Shown one piece after another: positions 6,197 through 6,351 of a DNA stretch of 6,351 bases. This stretch comes from Planctomycetota bacterium (GTDB taxonomy: Bacteria; Planctomycetota; Phycisphaerae; UBA1845), in contig JAJRSP010000009.1 of NCBI GenBank assembly GCA_024278775.1, forward strand, positions 1 through 6,351, written 5' to 3'. The translations under genes and the position numbers were made by a program. Under the pieces are notes generated by a model, which saw only the letters and a list, made by a program, of their open reading frames with translations, was not told the origin of the DNA and ran no database searches. Positions within the stretch are counted from its first letter, which is position 1, and each line of letters opens with the position of its first letter.

Positions 6197-6351
6197 TCCG
6201 CCTGAGGCGGACTCGCTCTTCCGATCATGCCATCCAGCCACTGACGTCCCTGGCCGGACTTGAGTGCGCGCTCGCGTTTCATGGCTTCCGAGCGGGTCTT
6301 GAAAGATTCGTGATGGACGAGTTTCCACGGGCCGCGGTGCTTTGAGGTGTA
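6193..6351 (-). CDS. GIY-YIG endonuclease, second copy, partial (C-terminal part)
   Basis: The visible part encodes 52 residues plus the stop codon, equivalent to residues 41-92 of copy 1 and identical to it in protein sequence. It includes the acidic helix with the presumed catalytic Glu (EAMKRE) and the same RASPPQAD tail. The N-terminal GIY and YIG strands lie beyond the window. The stop codon TAA overlaps the beginning of the tRNA 3' half by three bases, so the gene and the tRNA remnant are directly joined. Confidence 0.85.
   Translation of the reverse strand, partial: YTSKHRGPWKLVHHESFKTRSEAMKRERALKSGQGRQWLDGMIGRASPPQAD
6197..6211. repeat. Hairpin at the end of nuclease copy 2
   Basis: TCCGCC/GGCGGA around TGA is identical to the hairpin at 5882-5896. 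Here it sits between the copy 2 coding body and the tRNA 3' half, occupying the place where a tRNA anticodon stem would be expected. Confidence 0.5.

Larger units (their letters stand above)
6182..6351 (-). repeat. Tandem repeat unit 2, cut by the window edge
   Basis: This segment aligns without gaps to 5867-6036 with two substitutions in 170 bases. One (6220) is synonymous in the nuclease gene (GGC to GGA, Gly), and the other (6188) lies after the stop codon in the tRNA-like part. The unit continues past the right edge, so the number of copies in the array is unknown. Confidence 0.92.

Noticed and set aside
6158..6240. A complete functional tRNA on the minus strand
   Set aside because: The 3' half is convincing, but there is no 5' acceptor strand to pair with it, base 33 is not T, position 34 is not G, and the 5' anticodon stem does not pair in the right register.
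5867..6351. CRISPR array or integron-like repeats
   Set aside because: The 315-bp repeat encodes a protein and has no short regularly spaced repeats or variable spacers.

Overview
The window most likely comes from an uncultured planctomycete (Planctomycetota). The basis is the main protein: its GxCC cysteine motifs, pre-peptidase-C-like beta-sandwiches of the form NDLC...GDIWYRF, ADDF-type beta domain and degenerate dockerin-like DFKDIS pair are, as I recall them, typical of large secreted planctomycete proteins. The DNA is fairly GC-rich and the reading frame is clean throughout.

Layout. Positions 1-295 hold no convincing gene. They contain several short GC-rich hairpins (46-177), a weak promoter candidate (184-212) and a good ribosome binding site (282-287). 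Positions 296-5854 (+) encode one 1852-residue, signal-peptide-bearing, cysteine-rich mosaic protein (about 140 cysteines by hand count) with no recognisable catalytic domain; it probably acts outside the cytoplasm. From 5867 to the window edge there is a 315-bp tandem repeat on the opposite strand. Each unit carries a small GIY-YIG/URI nuclease gene. At the junction between units lies a sequence matching the 3' half of a tRNA, best read as tRNA-Asn: 3' side of the anticodon arm, variable loop, T arm, 3' acceptor strand and discriminator base. One unit is complete, and the second runs off the right edge with two differences in 170 bases.

The large gene and the nuclease array converge, with 23 bases between their stop codons, and nothing suggests that they work together. 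The most notable part of the window is the tandem tRNA-half/GIY-YIG unit, which looks like a small tRNA-associated mobile or amplifying element. A second point is the short cysteine modules that seem to be spliced into the beta-sandwich domains of the large protein.
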